64,000 bases of DNA from Anopheles merus. Its lineage: Eukaryota > Arthropoda > Insecta > Diptera > Culicidae. The notes beneath the pieces were generated by a model. It did no database searches, was not told where the DNA came from, and saw nothing but the letters and a program-made list of their open reading frames with translations. Each line of letters starts with the position of its first letter. The stretch's first letter is position 1. Shown here one piece after another: positions 62,156-64,000 of this stretch. The position numbers were made by a program, and so were the translations under genes. The DNA is taken from assembly GCF_017562075.2 (NCBI RefSeq), contig NC_054084.1:48963197-49027196 (forward strand). The letters are read 5' to 3'.

Positions 62156-62694
62156 ACTTAAATGAATGGTACTAAATCTTACATACCATATGTACAACTT
62201 AAAACAGTTTTATTGTGATACGGGAATCAATTTCGCAATTGCTCGCGTGATCAGCTGTGGCCGAAACACGAGTTTCATTTAAATGATACATATCTAGCTG
62301 AATTTACGATCAATATTTTTTCACATACAGTCGAAATCTTTTTGGAAACGTCCGAAAAATCATTTCTGTATGAACTTTTTTTTTACAGTTTAATACAGCG
62401 TAATAGCAATAAAAATGCTGATGTCTTGTAATTTTCTGTTCAGATTTACGAAGAGTTGAAATTTAAACCCACAGTATGCACACAAGGGTTCTTGTGATGA
62501 CCGAGGGCATTCCACTGTTCATCGAGAAAGGACGGCATATTTGACAGCAAAGATTGCTTGTCAGTCAAATTGGTTTCCCAAATTTCGCTCAATCGTGTTC
62601 GTCTTGCACATGCAAAAACAAATTGTGAAAAAGCGGTAAATAATCCTTTCCACCTACGAAAACCACTAACTGCCGCTATTACCAACTCGTAAAT
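62156..62694. other. Spacer before prefoldin subunit 1
   Basis: No gene or repeat recognised. It must hold the prefoldin promoter; no TATA box is evident directly ahead of the ATG at 62695. Confidence 0.5.
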
Positions 62695-63158
62695 ATGGAT
62701 CTGGAGCTCAAAAAGGTAGCATATAATCAAATTATGCCGTGAACGCAGCCATTTCTATTCATAGGTTTGTCGGCTTTCGCATCCATTTTTAGGCATTTAC
62801 TGAAATGCAGGTGAACAAGATCGAGTCAACAAAGAAGATCCGGCTGCTTGATATGAAAATGGACAGTCTGAAGCTTTCGAAGCAACGCATTGAAGTAACG
62901 AATCGACACATCTCCAACCTTGATCCAGAAACTAGAGTGTACGCGTCGGTGGGGCGTATGTACGTGCTGAACGATGTTCCGACACTAACCGAACAGCTGA
63001 AAACGACCCATGCTTCCTACGAAGAAATAATTACTCAGTGTGAAAAGAACAAAGACTTCTTGATAAAAAATCTCAAGGAGCAGGAAGAGAGCCTTCGTGA
63101 GCTGGTGCAGCAGAAAAAGTCAGAGACAACCGAAACGAATGGAAAACCGGCGGAATAA
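62695..63158 (+). CDS. Pfdn1: Prefoldin subunit 1
   Basis: A beta-type subunit of the hexameric cytosolic chaperone prefoldin, which hands unfolded actin and tubulin to the CCT chaperonin. Exons are 62695-62715 (MDLELKK) and 62793-63158, with a 77-nt intron, giving 128 residues; human PFDN1 has 122. The tiny first exon is supported by MDLELKKAFTEMQ, which closely matches the human start (DLELKKAFTELQ). Two long coiled-coil helices flank the short beta hairpin containing VGRMYVL. The C-terminus has an extra Thr/Glu tail. The stop codon lies within an AATAAA hexamer at 63154-63159. Confidence 0.95.
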
Positions 63159-63207
63159 ACGCAATGCGTTGTGATTTACGTTAACAAGAACTACACTGCT
63201 TGCAAAA

Positions 63208-64000
63208 TCACTGTTCTTTATTCAAGATGCTGTCCAAATCGAAATTAGCGTACGATCGAAACTCATTGCCTAAGTTACGTTCATGCTCTGGCCGAAATTC
63301 GCACATGCTAACACCGAAATGTTTCTTTGCCCAATAGTGCACTACGGCCCCAGAGCAAAGAACAATTTTGCCCTCCTGCTTGGTAATCTTTTTCACTATC
63401 ACCCCCATCTTTTCAATACACTCTTCAGACAGGAACGGTGGGTCGGCGATTACCAGGTTGAATTGATGGGCATATGCGTCCATGTAGCCCGCATCAAATG
63501 CTTTATTATAGTCATATTGCTGAAAGTTCTCTCCATAAGAAGCAAATCGTTCGTCAAATTCAAATAGCATTGCTGAAATCGAAATAGAAAGTCTGTGCAT
63601 CAAGTGGTCATAATACTCCTACGCGAGCTGAACATGAACCGACAAAAGTTTACCGTTCTTATTTTCCTTCACCACGTGCTTAAACGCAGAAGGTGCAGAT
63701 AAAAGCGCTACTTGAAACGTATCGGAATCATTATTTTCTTGCAAATGTTTCACGATTAGTGCAAGTTTCTGTTTCGTTTCTTCGTTGTACCAAAATTGGC
63801 TTAGTTGCTGTAGGGAAAGAGAATATGCGCGTTTTTTATGATGGTGGCTCACCCTGTTGTTTCCTTATGGATTGTTTTCTTACCCAATTTTCTTCAAAGC
63901 ATCCTGCCGGCTCAGTTCCGGCTTCTTCAGAGCGCTCTTTTAAAGCCTTCTCTTGTAGGAACTGTTGCAAGATGAGCATCGTGTCTGCTGGTAAAACGCA
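63208..64000 (-). CDS. EEF1AKMT1: eEF1A lysine methyltransferase 1 (partial, runs off the window)
   Basis: An S-adenosylmethionine-dependent protein lysine methyltransferase (formerly N6AMT2) that methylates elongation factor eEF1A. Three exons are seen on the minus strand: 63884-64000 (incomplete at the window edge), 63654-63807 and 63208-63572; introns are 76 and 81 nt. The first junction gives EENWQLSQFWY, the same as in human. The donor at 63653 was chosen because it gives KENKNAMLFEFDERF, aligned without gaps to the human RENFSIYIFEYDKRF. The catalytic motif DPPF is preceded by VIA and followed by LSEEC. The last part ERNLGNEFRSYANFD is also family-typical. The true start lies beyond 64000. 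Confidence 0.93.

Overview
The window is nuclear DNA from an insect, most likely a mosquito and probably Anopheles. The support is spliced metazoan genes with 70-100 nt introns beside very large ones, an invertebrate Islet/tailup gene, tRNA-derived SINEs of about 210 bp that resemble mosquito SINE200, and many short inverted-repeat DNA transposons. Species cannot be fixed from the sequence alone.

Left part (1-29.4 kb). This is mostly non-coding, repeat-rich DNA. The one well supported gene is on the minus strand at 13143-15009. It encodes a glycoprotein of the baculovirus F / errantivirus Env family and has its own TATA box, a start exon, one 202-nt intron, an uninterrupted main exon and a poly(A) signal. 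No gag, pol or LTR was recognised nearby, so it looks like a captured host gene. Around it lie three SINE copies with perfect target-site duplications (TSDs), several TA-flanked miniature inverted-repeat elements (MITEs), and one MITE split by an 8-bp-TSD hAT-like element.

Middle part (29.4-57 kb). One LIM-homeodomain gene, the Islet/tailup orthologue (tup), occupies this region on the plus strand. Its eight coding exons run from 30094 to 55039 and encode 460 residues with two LIM domains, an Asn-rich linker, a homeodomain and the conserved Islet LIM-binding segment. An 18.3-kb first intron separates the short N-terminal exon from the LIM exons. It holds a 98-bp sequence present three times and a 243-bp AC microsatellite.

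Right part (57-64 kb). A cluster of transposable elements (a CGGA-rich fold-back array, two back-to-back MITEs and a nested Harbinger-like element) ends about 240 bp before a compact housekeeping block: Tim23 (mitochondrial inner-membrane import channel), a four-pass membrane protein resembling TMEM179, prefoldin subunit 1, and, converging on it from the minus strand, the eEF1A lysine methyltransferase EEF1AKMT1, which is cut by the window edge. The last two genes have stop codons 49 bp apart, and AATAAA signals lie over or next to their stops.

The genes do not form one pathway: tup is a developmental regulator with large non-coding flanks, and the right-hand genes are general cell-maintenance genes. 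Exon limits were set by hand from splice consensus, reading-frame phase and remembered family alignments. No transcript or database search was available.
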